NCBI GenBank assembly: GCA_021031095.1
Contig: JAGFVP010000121.1
Location: 1 to 64,000, forward strand
Source: Bathelium albidoporum
Lineage: Eukaryota; Ascomycota; Dothideomycetes; Trypetheliales; Trypetheliaceae
Length of the DNA: 64,000 nt
Direction of reading: 5' to 3'
Shown: in pieces, positions 22,511-34,371 of the stretch
How positions within the stretch are numbered: the first letter of the stretch is position 1
Layout: each line of letters begins with the position of its first letter
The notes under the pieces: generated by a model
The model's database searches: none
Seen by the model: the letters and a program-made list of their open reading frames with translations, nothing else
What the model was told of the DNA's origin: nothing
Translations under genes and position numbers: made by a program

Positions 22511-23651
22511 ATGGCCGAACTTTCACCAGCCAAAAAACAGAGAATGTCTGCGCCGTTGATAGGGACGCACAGGTACGCTCCCCAATTGAAGTTCGTCGTT
22601 GGCATCTAGCCAGATAGCTAAGGTAAAATCTCAAGTATACTGAATCATGCGTAGTGGTCATTTCCATGCCGACGAAGCTCTTGCTGTCCATCTCCTTCGT
22701 ATGCTTCCTGCCTATCGAGACAGCGGTCTAATTCGCACTCGTGACCCCACGAAGCTTGACCAATGCCATGTCGTTGTGGACGTTCATGGCCAATACAATC
22801 CGGATAAGAGCTTATTCGATCATCACCAACGTGAATTCAACGTTACCTTCCCAAATCGTAAGACCAAGCTGTCGAGCGCCGGATTGATTTACTTGCATTT
22901 TGGCAAAGACATCATCGCACAAGCAACGGGCTTATTAAAAGACAACAAGGATATAGACATACTCTATGACAAACTCTACGACTGTTTCATTGAAGCATTT
23001 GACGCGAACGATAATGGCGTTTCACCATACGACTCCACACAGCTTACGAAATGTGGGATCGAAAAGCGATTCGACGATAGTGGGTACAGCTTGGCTTCTG
23101 TGGTGAACAGATACAACCATCATTATGATAATGATCTTGGTAAGACTCCTGAGCAACTTCAACTGGAAGAGGATCAACGCTTCCTCAAAGCTTCGGCCTT
23201 CGTAGGCGAGCAATTCTCCGAGGAGCTGAAGGACAAATGGCAAGCATGGCTCCCTGCAAGAAAGGTGGTTGAGCAAGCTTTCAAGGAGAGGTACAAGTAC
23301 GAGGAGCAGGGTCGAGTCATGGTTCTACCAGAAGGTATGCCGTGGGCTGATCACTTGTATCAATTGGAAAAGGCCAGTGGAGACGTAAAAGAGAACCAAG
23401 TCTTATACGTACTTTTTCCAGAGAACAAGGACGTGGACTCGAAGTGGAGGATACGAGCAGTGTCTGTGGAAGGCGCAGGATTTACAAACAGGAAAGACTT
23501 GCCCGATGCATGGAAAGGCCTTAGAGACAAAGAGTTGGATCAGGTTTCTGGGACTCTTGGTTGCGTCTTCGTCCACGCTGCGGGTTTTATTGGAGGAAAT
23601 ATAACCTTTGAGGGTGCAATGCAGATGGCCCAGAAAGCCGTGAGCGCATGA
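22511..23651 (+). CDS. MYG1: MYG1 family (UPF0160) exonuclease
   Basis: DHH-like metal-dependent protein; human MYG1 is reported as a 3'-5' RNA exonuclease acting in nucleus and mitochondria. Exons 22511-22572 and 22655-23651 give 352 aa; the 82-bp intron is GT-AG. Motifs: IGTHSGHFHADEALAVHLLR, RDSGLIRTRDP, VVVDVHGQYNPDKSLFDHHQ (the DHH core), SSAGLIYLHFGKDI and EAFDANDNG. Near the C-terminus: WRIRAVSVEG, RKDLPDAWKGLRD and CVFVHAAGFIGG. The start at 22511 gives a short basic stretch PAKKQRM resembling a nuclear signal. An upstream in-frame ATG at 22376 would add 45 residues with seven Arg and no acidic residue, which looks like a mitochondrial presequence. Confidence 0.94.
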
Positions 23652-24105
23652 GCATGTGCAATAAATGGCTTCGCTTGCCCATTAATTGAAGGCACTGAGA
23701 AGCTCTCGAGTATCTCGCGTATCCAGTGTATGCATTTCCAACGATTGTGAAGGTATCTCAGGTAAGGCTACGGGATAGTGGTGGAGCCAAGGGAGCTGAT
23801 AGGCGAAATCGGAGTATTATTTCGACGATCGTCAGGAACGCGTCTTAATCGGGCTAAAGTACGCTAGTCCGTTTCGATCCACGCGTCTCCATTCCTTCTC
23901 CTGAATCGCTCAAACAAAAAATCCTCAGTCCACTTCACGACCACATAACTCTCTCCTTACGGACCACGCTCTCTTAGCTATCCGGGTTTCACTTAGCCTG
24001 CCATTCTCTTGTCTCGCGCTTTCACCGGTTCTTCGACAGTCATTACCAAGATTGTATCCGCCTACCACCCTTCCAGTCCTTTGTTCAACATATAAATTTT
24101 ACATA
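23652..24105. other. Intergenic, promoter of the GPI-anchored protein gene
   Basis: The stretch 23940-24100 is pyrimidine-rich on the plus strand (TCTCTCC, CTCTCTTAGC), common in strong fungal promoters. No ORF. Confidence 0.5.
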
Positions 24106-24790
24106 ATGTTCACCAAGGTATCCATCGTCTTCGCACTCTTGGCAGCTTCGGTCCAGGTCGCGATAGCAGTTCCGCCTGCCTGCTTTCTCGATGCTATCAA
24201 GTAAATACCTCTATTCTGTGTCTTGCTGGGAAGGATGAACTAAGACCTCTTCACTTAGCACCCAGCCCAATTCTGCTGACCTGAAATCGATTTGCGGCAA
24301 GAATGCCAACGCAGTAAAGAGCGCCCTCTCTAGCGGTTGTGGCCCTGATGCGAATCTCGCCCTGGCAGATTTCAATAAAGTCTGCGCAGGTGTCACTCCC
24401 AATGATGGTGGTAGCTCAAATTCCACCTCAATCACCAGTTCACCGGGGGCATCGGCCACTGGCGGCTCTGCGAGCGGCCAGAGCACTATTGTCTACACCT
24501 CAACCTACTACGATTCGGCATGCTCCTGTACCAAGACTCAGGCCAAAACCACAACTGCTGTTTTGGGCCCATCTGGCTTTCCTACCGTATCTGCTGGTAC
24601 CAACTCTACTGTTCCTACTGCGCCAGCTCAACCTTCTGGCCCAGTTGCTACGAGTGGAGGTAGTGCTGGATCCGCCTCGGCCACATCTTCCGGCGGTGTC
24701 GCTTCTTCAACTGGTGCTGCCAGTAGCCTCGAATTTGGCAATTTTGCTGGGATCGCCGTTGCTGCTATTGGCTTCGCTCTTGCTTTGTGA
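24106..24790 (+). CDS. GPI-anchored Ser/Thr-rich cell-surface protein
   Basis: Exons 24106-24200 and 24259-24790 give 208 aa; the 58-bp intron is GT-AG. The N-terminus is a signal peptide (MFTKVSIVFALLAASVQVAI) followed by VPPACFLDAINTQ. About 70 residues with four spaced cysteines follow (PACF, SICGKN, SGCGPD, KVCAG). This resembles fungal GPI wall proteins but has too few cysteines for a full CFEM domain. A Ser/Thr/Gly-rich stalk contains TYYDSACSCTKTQ. The end, SSLEFGNFAGIAVAAIGFAL, is a hydrophobic GPI-attachment tail after small residues. The likely site is the cell wall or outer membrane face. The minus-strand ORF inside it is a shadow. Confidence 0.82.
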
Positions 24791-25219
24791 AGCGGCTGGA
24801 CTTGCATAGTAGTGGTTGGAAACAGCTCGATAATTAAGTTGGGTGTCATTGGTTTGCTCTAAGCAGAACTTCAATTCTGATAGATCTGGACTATCTGAAC
24901 AGGTCCCATTCAAGATAATTTGCTAGATATCTATTTCAATGGATTTGGTGGTGTTACACGAGCAGCGCACGTTCAGCAGCTCGCGTCTACCACCTACCTA
25001 TTTAATGAATGTTTACGCCGTCAAAATATGGAGCTGTCAAAGCCGCAATGTGTCCCTGTGTTCGTGATGAAGATGTAAAGCTGACACTGAGGCTCCTCGA
25101 GCAAAGCGCCTAAAGACGATGCTAATCAGCACATCGCCAAACTACCTCTCAAACTAGTGCCACGCTGGCATGTCCGTCAACCTCCACCAACTTTCGTTGC
25201 AGCCTTTGCAATTTCCAAC
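24791..25219. other. Intergenic, no supported gene
   Basis: 3' flank of the GPI protein gene and promoter of the aconitase gene. No ORF or motif I can support. Confidence 0.55.
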
Positions 25220-27738
25220 ATGCTTCGCCGTGCACAATGGATATCCGGTTGCTCATTTCAACGAGTAGCGCTCCCAGCGCGACTATCGATCTTCGATGCG
25301 CTAACATATGACAGACCCTGAGACCCTCATATCAAGCAACATTCCAACAGAGATGTCTGGCCACCGTCAACGAGCCTACCCTAGCCGCTGCCTCCAACGT
25401 GTCCGCCAGAGTGCCGCCATATCAACAATTGGTCAGAAATTTAGAGGAGGTTCGCCGCATTCTCGGTCACTCTCGCCCCTTCACCCTTACTGAAAAGGTT
25501 CTCTACTCCCACCTTAGCGATCCAGAGGAGTGTCTGCTCACGAATACCCAAAATGGCGCGTGTATTCGTGGGGTTGCAAATCTCAAGCTCAAACCTGATA
25601 GGGTTGCCATGCAAGATGCTTCAGCTCAAATGGCTTTGCTCCAATTCATGTCGTGTGGCCTGCCTTCTACGGCTATCCCAGCGAGTATACATTGCGATCA
25701 CATGATTGTTGGCGAACGAGGCGCGGACATCGATCTGCCAGAGTCAATACGAGGGAACAAAGAAGTCTTTGATTTTTTGGAGTCTGCCGCAACAAAATAT
25801 GGGATCGAGTTCTGGCCGCCAGGTGCAGGGATCATACATCAAACAGTTCTTGAGAATTACTCTGCTCCGGGTTTAATGATGCTGGGAACGGACAGTCACA
25901 CTCCCAATGCGGGTGGGCTAGGGGCAATTGCGATTGGGGTAGGTGGAGCTGATGCAGTGGACGCGTTGGTCGACGCGCCTTGGGAGTTGAGGGCCCCCAA
26001 AGTGCTCGGAGTACGCCTGGAGGGAGAATTGAGCGGTTGGACCAGTCCAAAGGACGTTATACTGAAGCTTGCTGGGCTTTTGACAGTCAGGGTGAGCACC
26101 AACCTGCACAGCTAGTTTCGCATCGAACTGATGATTGGCTAGGGAGGCACAGGGTATATCATCGAATATTTTGGTCCTGGCGTGGAATCGCTGAGTTGTA
26201 CCGGCATGGCTACAGTGTGCAACATGGGCGCTGAGGTTGGAGCAACGACCTCCGTGTTCCCATTCTCACCCAGCCATGTCACCTATCTTAAAGCTACCGG
26301 ACGTAGCGTAGTGGCTGCGGCTTCTTTGGCCCACCAAAATCTATTACAATCAGATCCTGACGCGCAATATGACGACGTGATAGCAATCAATCTCTCCAAC
26401 CTCGAACCTCACATCAATGGCCCTTTTACGCCTGACTTGTCCACACCTCTCTCCCAGTTTTCCAACGTTGTCAAAACCAACAGCTGGCCTGAGGAATTCG
26501 ACGCAGGTCTGATCGGCAGTTGCACCAACAGCTCTTACCAAGATATGACGCGAGCGGAAGATTTGGTGAAGCAAGCGTCAGCAGCGGGCTTACGACCAAA
26601 GGCTAATTTTTATATTACCCCAGGCAGTGAGCAGATTCGAGCAACGCTCGAGTCTTCAAACACGCTCAATAGCTTTGTTTCCGCTGGAGGAACCGTGTTG
26701 GCGAATGCGTGCGGTCCTTGCATCGGACAATGGAATCGTGTCGACGGACCAGCAAAGGGCACGACGAATGCCATCTTCAGCAGCTACAATCGCAATTTTC
26801 GGGGGCGTAACGACGGCAACCCTTCTACAATGAATTTCCTTGCGTCTCCCGAGCTCGTGACTGCCTTCTCCTATGCTGGACGTACAACCTTCAATCCGAT
26901 GACCGACGCCCTCGAAACACCGTCGGGAGAATCGTTCCGCTTCCAACCACCAAAAGGCCAAGAACTCCCATCTAACGGTTTCGCACAAGGCAACCCTGCG
27001 CTCGCCCCTACACCAGCCATTCCTATGCCTTCCCAACCCATTGCCATCAGTCCCTCGTCCGATCGCCTCGCACTTCTCGAACCTTTCACCGCTTTTCCAA
27101 ATGGCGAACTCAAGGACCTCCGCATCCTTCTCAAAGTCAAAGGACAGTGCACTACCGATACCATTAGCGCTGCCGGTCCTTGGCTCAAGTACAAAGGCCA
27201 TCTTCCTAATATTGCCAATAACACCCTTATTGGCGCTATTAACGCAGAAACAGGTGAAACGAATCGTGCCTACGACATTCTTGATATCAACGCTTCTCCA
27301 ACCGGCTATGCTGTCCCGGAGCTAGCGAAGAAGTGGAAAGCCGAGGGAAGGGAGTGGCTTGTGGTAGCCGAGCATAATTATGGGGAGGGGAGTGCCAGAG
27401 AGCATGCAGCATTGCAGCCAAGATGGCTGGGCTGTAGAATTGTATTGGCCAAAAGCTTCGCCCGCATTCATGAAACAAATCTGAAGAAACAAGGTGTCGT
27501 GCCTCTGACCTTTGTCGACGAGACCGATTACGATAAATTGAAAGGTTGTGATGAGGTCAAGACAGAGGGCTTGTGGGAGACACTACGTAATGGTGGAGAG
27601 GGCAGAGTAGTCCTCAAAGTTGAGAGGGCAGAAGACGAGTGGGCCATTGAGGTGAGGCATAGCCTAAGTAGAGACCAAGCAGGCTTTATTCTCGCTGGAA
27701 GTGCGTTAAATCTATTGGCAAAGAAAAGCGATGAGTGA
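25220..27738 (+). CDS. Aconitate hydratase, mitochondrial, Aco2-like paralogue
   Basis: [4Fe-4S] aconitase-family enzyme. In yeast and Aspergillus the second paralogue serves the TCA cycle weakly and the homocitrate dehydration step of lysine synthesis; which applies here is unknown. Exons 25220-25264, 25315-26091 and 26143-27738 give 805 aa; introns 50 and 51 bp, the first with GCTAAC before its acceptor. The N-terminus MLRRAQWISGCSFQR plus a second basic stretch is a good mitochondrial presequence. Substrate and cluster motifs: HCDHMIVGERGAD, MLGTDSHTPNAGG, LIGSCTNSSYQD (first cluster Cys), ANACGPCIGQW (the CxxC pair). In the swivelling domain: VVAEHNYGEGSAREHAALQP and KSFARIHETNLKKQG. The start at 25220 depends on the first intron; the frame alone would begin later. 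Confidence 0.92.
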
Positions 27739-28996
27739 ACAGCAAAATAACATGCGAAAATTGGATAGACTATGCAGTATTCATAACTTTGGATATGAAT
27801 GAGGTTGGTTTTGTATAACTACGGTTTCCAGACTCCGTACCTGTCTAGGTACCTAAGTAAAGTATCCATGGTTTTACTTGAATTTATGTGCTTCTGCCAA
27901 GCTCAATTTAGCTGAGATCTTTGCGTATCGATTAACCAACGTAGCCGTAGGTAGGGTGCAATTCAAATAATCCTTCCGATCCCTGCTGTAACTCGTTATG
28001 CCTGAAAATTCTTCGGCCTGAATCTTGTTGGTCGTTATGATACTTCTGCATCTGTCTCCAGTGCAGAACCAATGAGATCGTTACGGTAGTGCCTTCATGT
28101 GTCACGATGTCATCACCAGAATGGGAATATGGCCAAAGTCTTTGAGATTGTTCATCTTATCTGGCAGTAGAATCTTTGTTCTTTCTGCGATATACGGACG
28201 CAGTGGCACGAAATGACACTTCCTGTCGAGCGTATCCTGGAAGGACTCTTGATAGGCCTCCTATTTGGAAGATTTGGTCTCTGCAGGCTTGCACAGATGT
28301 CCTTCCACTAGTCTTGGATTTCACCCTGCCGTTCACTGTATCAGAGCTGCGGAGGTCCCTGATTTCATTACGTTTTTCTCCTTACAGACCCATCCCCTTT
28401 GTCCGTTCTCAGCCTCGGTGTGGCAAACTTTCAAGCGAAGACCTTCAGCATTGATCTGGACTCGGGTGGATGGGTCTTTTGAACCGCTGTTTTTCCAGGT
28501 TCGCGACATCTTGGGAGGCGGGGGAGGCATAGAATAATGCTTCCTGCTTGTTATGGCCCTGCACCATGCAAAACCTTGAAGACCACGAGTCACGCGCCCT
28601 GGTCGCTCCATCTGTAGATCAGACTGATCCTCTGGCAGCTTTTCCTATTTCTTGTCTACAAAGAGTTTCTACGTCACGTCGGGCAATGGCGAGATCAGCT
28701 GCCGAACCATGCAAGCAAACCCCACATGCTAAGAGCAATCGTCCGTGAAGAACCGTCACGCTACCCCAGGCCCTACTGCCTTTCCACCACTAAAATTCTG
28801 GTTCCAAAATTTAGACTCAGGAAGTTGAAGAATTGATACATAGGAACCATGCTCACAGAGGCAGGACCTGCTTTTGCCTCATAGTGCCCGCATCAAAATA
28901 CTCGAGCATCCTCGCAGAAATGGTCTGATCACCTTTTGCAAGTTTCCCTTTCCCTCAACCTATGTGTTGCGCTCTAGGGACGCCTGTAGCGATACC
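27739..28996. other. Intergenic, weak ORFs only
   Basis: CTAGGTACCTAAG at 27845-27857 is another GGTACC-family motif. ORFs on both strands at 28176-28748 (including a minus-strand one with a Pro5 run near 28520) have no recognisable domains and I do not call them. Confidence 0.45.
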
Positions 28997-30598
28997 ATGC
29001 GTATCTTCAAGGGAAATTCGCTCAGGACGAGCGACCATACACGCACTCGGGCAGCAGAACTCACGCTGCGACAATCCATTTATCCATTGTGCCTTGTTAC
29101 CGTTCTATTCTTCTTGTGGGGCTTTTCATACGGCTTACTTGATACACTGAACAAGCATTTTCAGAATACTTTAGGAATCACTAGAGCTAGATCTTCCGGT
29201 CTTCAAGCGGCATACTTTGGGTAAGCGGTTCTTCACTGTTCATATGCAGCATCTGACTGTCAGCGAATCTAGAGCCTATCCTCTCGCCTCCCTCGGCCAC
29301 GCCAACTGGATTCTTCGGCATTACGGCTACAAGCCCGTTTTCATCTGGGGCCTATGCCTTTATGGTATTGGGGCACTCGTCGCATGGCCTTGCATTCTTC
29401 ATAGGTCTTTTGGAGGATTTTGTGCGGCAATCTTCATAATCGGTAATGGACTGGGTTCTTTGGAGACAGCTGCCAACCCCTATATTACCGGTTAGTAACA
29501 TTGAATTTTGAGGTGAGAGTACTGTGAACATCCTAATGAAGACAGTCTGCGGTCCTCCCCGGTACTCCGAGATTCGGATCAATATTTCGCAAGCCTTCAA
29601 TGGCATTGGAACGGTCGTCGCTCCAGTACTTGGGTCTTATGTTTTCTTCCTCAAGACAGCGGATGACACGAAGGCTCTCACAAATGTGCAATGGGTCTAT
29701 CTCGCCATCGCGTGCTTCGTATTCCTGCTCGCCGTTGTCTTTTACTTAAGCCCAATTCCTGAGATTACTGATGCCGATATGCAATTCCAAGCCGAAGAAA
29801 CTCACGCCAACACGGATGTGAAACCTTTTCATAAACAATACCGGCTTTTCCATGCTGCGTTCGCACAGTTTTGCTATACTGGTTCTCAAGTTGCTATCGC
29901 GGGGTACTTCATAAACTATGTCACCGAAACCCGACCCAACACGGACTCCAGTCTTGGCGCCAAATTTCTTGCTGGAGCCCAAGGAGCCTTTGCCTTAGGT
30001 CGCTTCACCGGTGTAGGCTTCATGAAATATCTTCGCCCAAGATGGGTGTTTCTGTTTTACTTGACCTGCTGCATCATTTTCATCGCGCCCAGCATTACTC
30101 AGAGAAACAATACAGGAATGAGCATGCTATATGTAACGCTGTTCTTTGAGAGCATTTGCTTTCCGACCATTGTTGCTCTGGGTATGCGCGGGTTGGGCAA
30201 GTATAGCAAGCGTGGCTCCGGCTTCATTGTTGGAGGTGTAGCAGGTAAGTCAGATCGTTATCTAATGCACGTTACTCTGCCTTACTCAAATTTGCAATAC
30301 AGGCGGTGCATGTGTACCACCACTGCTCGGTGCAGCCGCAGATTTGAATAACAGTACCGCCATCGCGATGTCGGTGCCATTGGCCTTTTTCGTGGCGGCA
30401 TGGTCGTATGCGCTGTGCGTGAATTTTATCCCATCCTATCGGGACGTAGCGGATAAGTTTACTATTACAAAGATTGGTCTGCAAGACGATGAGGCCAAGA
30501 CTGAAGTAAAGGGTGTTGGGAACTCACAAGAGAAAGATGTTGAGAAGAAAGAGATGCAATTTACTGAGAGATCTGCTCCGATTGAAGAGATAGGATGA
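28997..30598 (+). CDS. Major facilitator sugar transporter, L-fucose permease-like (FHS family)
   Basis: Proton-coupled sugar permease of the plasma membrane; the FucP/glucose-galactose permease branch of the MFS. Exons 28997-29220, 29273-29490, 29546-30244 and 30303-30598 give 478 aa; the three introns (52, 55 and 58 bp) are GT-AG. Family landmarks: VTVLFFLWGFSYGLLDTLN in TM1, HFQNTLGITRARSSGLQAAY, GLGSLETAANPYIT, CGPPRYSEIRINISQAFNG and GTVVAPVLGSYVFF. In the second half: YTGSQVAIAGYFINYVTE and GGACVPPLLG. About 12 hydrophobic segments are visible. It ends in a charged Lys/Glu cytoplasmic tail. The start at 28997 (MRIFKGNSLRTSD) is the nearest ATG before TM1; the frame stays open to 28874. 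The exact sugar cannot be read from sequence. Confidence 0.9.
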
Positions 30599-31588
30599 AG
30601 CCGTGCTTCCCGTATTAGATCTCACAGTCACGTATACACTACGGAGCAGCTGCAATCAGCAAAAGCACTCTGGTTTGCACCAATGGCTCTATGTGGATTG
30701 GAGTACAAAGTTAGCACCTAGGAATACCAGAAGCGCCAGAATCGTCCGAACGAGTAGTCCCCACAAATGCTGAATTCAGCAAAGTCCAAGACGTAATGTC
30801 GGAGGCCCCGCAAGAAGCAACGATCGTTCCCTATGTCACATCACGTTGAGAGTTCCAGCGCCGTTCCTATTTTTATGCGACAGTCTGGCTATTGTTTCCT
30901 ACTTCAGCGGCTCTGATATCCCGTTGACCATTGTGCACATACGGGATAATTATAGTCAGTGTCTTTTACAAAGATGCAAAGACTTTACATTGTCGATTCA
31001 GTCACGTATTGAGATTTTGGTCTTGCCGAGCAAGCTGTACTGTGCTAATTGTGCCTCGCCTTTACATACTTCGCTGAATAAAGGGGTTTCTAAAAGTGCT
31101 GCGGTACTCGGCAACCGGAGTAGTAGTAACGATACGTTGCAGAATATCAACTTAGGTAAGTTGGTGCATACTCTCAACACTCTGGTGCTTCGCCGATCGT
31201 AATGCCGAGTTGCCGAAGAGGCCTGACTACCTTACCTGCCTACCTACCATTCTACCCTTCGTTGATGAGTGATTGGCAGAATTTGCGGATTTCATTCGTC
31301 GGTCCGCCAGGTCTTACATTCATCGGATGAGGAGCAGACCATTTAAAGCAGGGATTGCGTCGTCCCTGATATTAAGTAAGGTACCTAAGCTTTTCGCTTA
31401 AGCATAATACAAGCCAGTATTTCCACCATTTGGGACATAAACAACTTATTTTCCAGTTTTCATTAAGCAAGCCAAAAGTAGCATCTACCTTAAGCTTTTA
31501 TTTCAAAAGTCAAATCTCTAGTTTTCGCTGTTGGCAAAACGATACTTGGCATTTGGAAGTTTCAAGCCTGTATTGTTGCCTGCTAGAC
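30599..31588. other. Intergenic, promoter of the aldehyde dehydrogenase gene
   Basis: Contains CTTACCTGCCTACCTACC (31231-31248) and AAGGTACCTAAGC (31378-31390), motifs of the GGTACC family. A 118-codon ORF at 30846 has no recognisable content. The dehydrogenase frame is open from 31430, but the family region starts after 31589. Confidence 0.5.
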
Positions 31589-33067
31589 ATGGCCAATCTT
31601 CCCAGCCCCGAGTCTTGCCTCCCAAGGAACAAATCTCTGTTCTACAATGGCAGATGGCAGACCCCATCAAGAGGTCAATGGAAGGAGACATTGAATCCGG
31701 CAAACGGCAGGGTCGTTGAGAAAATCCTCCAAGCGAGCGCGGATGACGTTGACGCAGCAGTGCGAAGTGCTCATCAGGCCTTTTCTGATTGGAAGATTAT
31801 GAGTCCAGCTCAAAGAGCATCCTATCTGCGAAACGCAGCACAGATTCTTCGTCAACATGCCAAAGAGCTTGCCATCTTAGATGCATTGAATACTGGAAAT
31901 CCTGTGGCGGAAATGCTGAATGACGCCAATGTCGCCGCAGCAAATTTAGATTACTTTGCTGGCCTGATTCCCATGATCAAAGGAGAAACAATCCCTATAT
32001 CTGACGACAGTCTGCATTATACTCTTCGCGAGCCGCTCGGAGTCATTGCCCGGATTGTTGCGTTTAATCACCCCGTGATGTTTGCGGGAGCGAAGTTGGC
32101 AGCTCCGCTTGCTGCAGGCAATACGGTCATCATCAAACCCCCAGATCAGGCCCCATTATCGTGTCTGCGACTTGCAGAGCTTCTAGGAGAGGTATTTCCG
32201 CCTGGCGTTTTTAACGTGCTTCCCGGCGGTGTGGAGTGTGGGAAGGCGCTGAGCAATCATCCGCTGGTAAAGAAGGTGACGCTGATTGGAAGCGTGTCCA
32301 CCGGCAAAGCTATTCAGAGAGCTGCAGCTGATAGTCTCAAGCCGACCTTACTGGAGCTGGGAGGTAAAAATGCACTTATTGCATTCCCGGACGCCAATGT
32401 AGAGAAGCTTGTTGAGGGTGTAGCAAAAGGCATGAATTTTACATGGGCGGGACAGTCGTGTGGGTCCACCAGCAGAGTCTTTCTGCACGAAAACTTACAT
32501 GACGAGGTTTTGGAGAAAGTAACTTTATATGTACGAAAATGGTTCAAGCCTGGCATTCCAACAAAAATGAGCACGACCATGGGCCCCGTGATTAGCAAAG
32601 AGGCACACAAACGGGTCCTGGACTACATTGAGTCTGCCAAGCAGGAGGGCGCAACGCTAGTCACCGGAGGAAAGCCCCCATCTGGCAGCGCGGACATCGA
32701 AGCAGGCTTCTTTATCGAGCCCACAATTTTCACGAACGTACGGCCAACGATGCGTATCGCCAGAGAGGAGATTTTTGGACCCGTCATGTCCGTGTTCAAA
32801 TGGAAAGATGAAGCAGAACTTTTGAAGATGGTGAACTCGACGCAGTATGGGTTGACAGCGTCTGTGTACTCCGAGAATTTGGCAACAGCTCATTCGATTG
32901 TTAAAAAGGTTGAAGCTGGATATGTTTGGGTTAATCAAGTCGGAAAGCATTTCTTAAACGTTCCATTTGGGGGAGTAAAAGAGTCAGGCTTGGGTCGCGA
33001 AGAGAGCCTCGACGAGTTACTTGCTTTTACTCAGACGAAGAGTGTCAACATTAATTTGTCGAAATAG
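31589..33067 (+). CDS. NAD(P)-dependent aldehyde dehydrogenase
   Basis: Single exon, 492 aa, normal length for the ALDH superfamily, nearest in style to betaine-aldehyde/lactaldehyde-type enzymes. Visible motifs: N160 in VAFNHP and K183 in VIIKPPDQAP (coenzyme and oxyanion residues), GSVSTGKAI (nucleotide loop), LLELGGKN with the general base Glu256, and WAGQSCGSTSR with the catalytic Cys291. Further on come EEIFGPVMSVFKW, a Phe-Gly-Gly motif VPFGGVKESGLGRE and the C-terminal strand. No targeting signal at the 31589 start, so probably cytosolic. It lies about 1 kb downstream of the fucose-permease-like transporter on the same strand. Substrate is unknown. Confidence 0.92.
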   Translation: MANLPSPESCLPRNKSLFYNGRWQTPSRGQWKETLNPANGRVVEKILQASADDVDAAVRSAHQAFSDWKIMSPAQRASYLRNAAQILRQHAKELAILDALNTGNPVAEMLNDANVAAANLDYFAGLIPMIKGETIPISDDSLHYTLREPLGVIARIVAFNHPVMFAGAKLAAPLAAGNTVIIKPPDQAPLSCLRLAELLGEVFPPGVFNVLPGGVECGKALSNHPLVKKVTLIGSVSTGKAIQRAAADSLKPTLLELGGKNALIAFPDANVEKLVEGVAKGMNFTWAGQSCGSTSRVFLHENLHDEVLEKVTLYVRKWFKPGIPTKMSTTMGPVISKEAHKRVLDYIESAKQEGATLVTGGKPPSGSADIEAGFFIEPTIFTNVRPTMRIAREEIFGPVMSVFKWKDEAELLKMVNSTQYGLTASVYSENLATAHSIVKKVEAGYVWVNQVGKHFLNVPFGGVKESGLGREESLDELLAFTQTKSVNINLSK

Positions 33068-34371
33068 CGAGGCGAGAGATCGCCGATGACATCAATGAAT
33101 CAGTATGGACTGCGAAGTGTTGAACAGGCCAGGTGAGAGGGAGCAAACCCATCTCGGCAGAAGACCGAAAAACCTAAAATGAGACAAGGCATGTATGAAT
33201 AGTAAATCTTACAGGCAATGTACAGAATGGACCCGACATCAGCAGTGTCGGTCCTGTCGTGATAGATGTCGATGGTACGGGTTTTCGCGGACGACTGACA
33301 CCGTATGATGAAGCATGCCAGTAGGCCTAAGGAAAATCTCGCTGTACGGATGATTAGATGCACTTCGATCTCGCATTGTCACTTCAAGATCATTCATGGC
33401 ATGGTCGCCCGAACTTGTCTATGGTTAATTTAATATAAGCTAAGAGAACCTACCTTACTAAACTAGTACTACGTGCCGTCCGCCTGAAAAGAAGAAATAA
33501 AGCCGGCCGGAGATGAGAAGTTCGGTTACTCCCACGGCTGATCTTGAAATTGAAGATTCGAGATGAGTAAGAGGTAACTACTTGCTAGATTGTCCGATTC
33601 CAAAATAGTTTGGCTTGCACCTGACTTGGCCTCATAAGAGCTCGTGGGCACGTTGAGAAAGCCGGTAGGTGTACACTTGGGCACGTCTTCGCCCTGGAGA
33701 GCGCGCTTCGCGTTGGTAGACCTTTAAATCAGAAGAATCAATTGACAAGTACGGTATACCTGGGCAAAAGACTATTATTTTTCTTTTCGCAAGCGCATAA
33801 CAGTGAAGCATCAGGGAGCGTCTACTGATAGTCTAGCAAAACCATTGGAAACGCTAAGCCAGGAGAAGTCGTCAGACACTCCAGTAACTCTTCAGCCACA
33901 CGTTACGCCACACCTCCTGGCCAGGTGTCCCATCAGCTCAATCTTCTTGCAGGTGCTTGTCTCCATCAAAACTACAAATCCTCCGTAACACATCGCCTTC
34001 ATCGACGAAAACCTGGTTCGGTCGTACGACTCCGTCGAGCATTCGCTGGCACGAACTCAGACAAAGAGCTTGCGAGTTGTGATCTTCAATAACCCAACCG
34101 AGTACCATATCTGCCAAACAACACAAGAGGGGGAGCTACGGATTTCAGGATGGGATAGCGCTTGTTCGCAAGAAGATTTGTTGTACTCCAGGATATGGGG
34201 TGAAATTAGGATCGAATCTTTCCTCGATTTTTGATGCTTCCCTACTGGCATTAACTGGATACTGCAACACATTACACTCCGCACTAAAACCAGCGAATCT
34301 CTGACAAGTTTCGACTCAAAATCCTGCGATCTCCCTCTTGCCGATATCGAGACAGTTCTGACCATCACAAC
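33068..34371. other. Intergenic, no supported gene
   Basis: 3' flank of the aldehyde dehydrogenase and upstream region of KEX1. Short minus-strand ORFs at 33100-33363 and 33938-34592 lack recognisable features. Nothing else recognised. Confidence 0.5.

Noticed and set aside
24211..24849. ORFs on both strands over the GPI protein gene
   Set aside because: Shadows of the Ser/Thr/Gly-rich stalk.
26656..27224. Minus-strand ORFs of 181 and 117 codons
   Set aside because: Antisense to the conserved aconitase exon, which contains the iron-sulfur cysteines.
28333..28611. Minus-strand ORF with a polyproline run upstream of the transporter
   Set aside because: No domain resemblance, no clear start context, and an equally open frame on the other strand.
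28997..33067. Secondary-metabolite gene cluster around the transporter and dehydrogenase
   Set aside because: No polyketide synthase, peptide synthetase, terpene cyclase or cluster regulator was recognised anywhere in the window.
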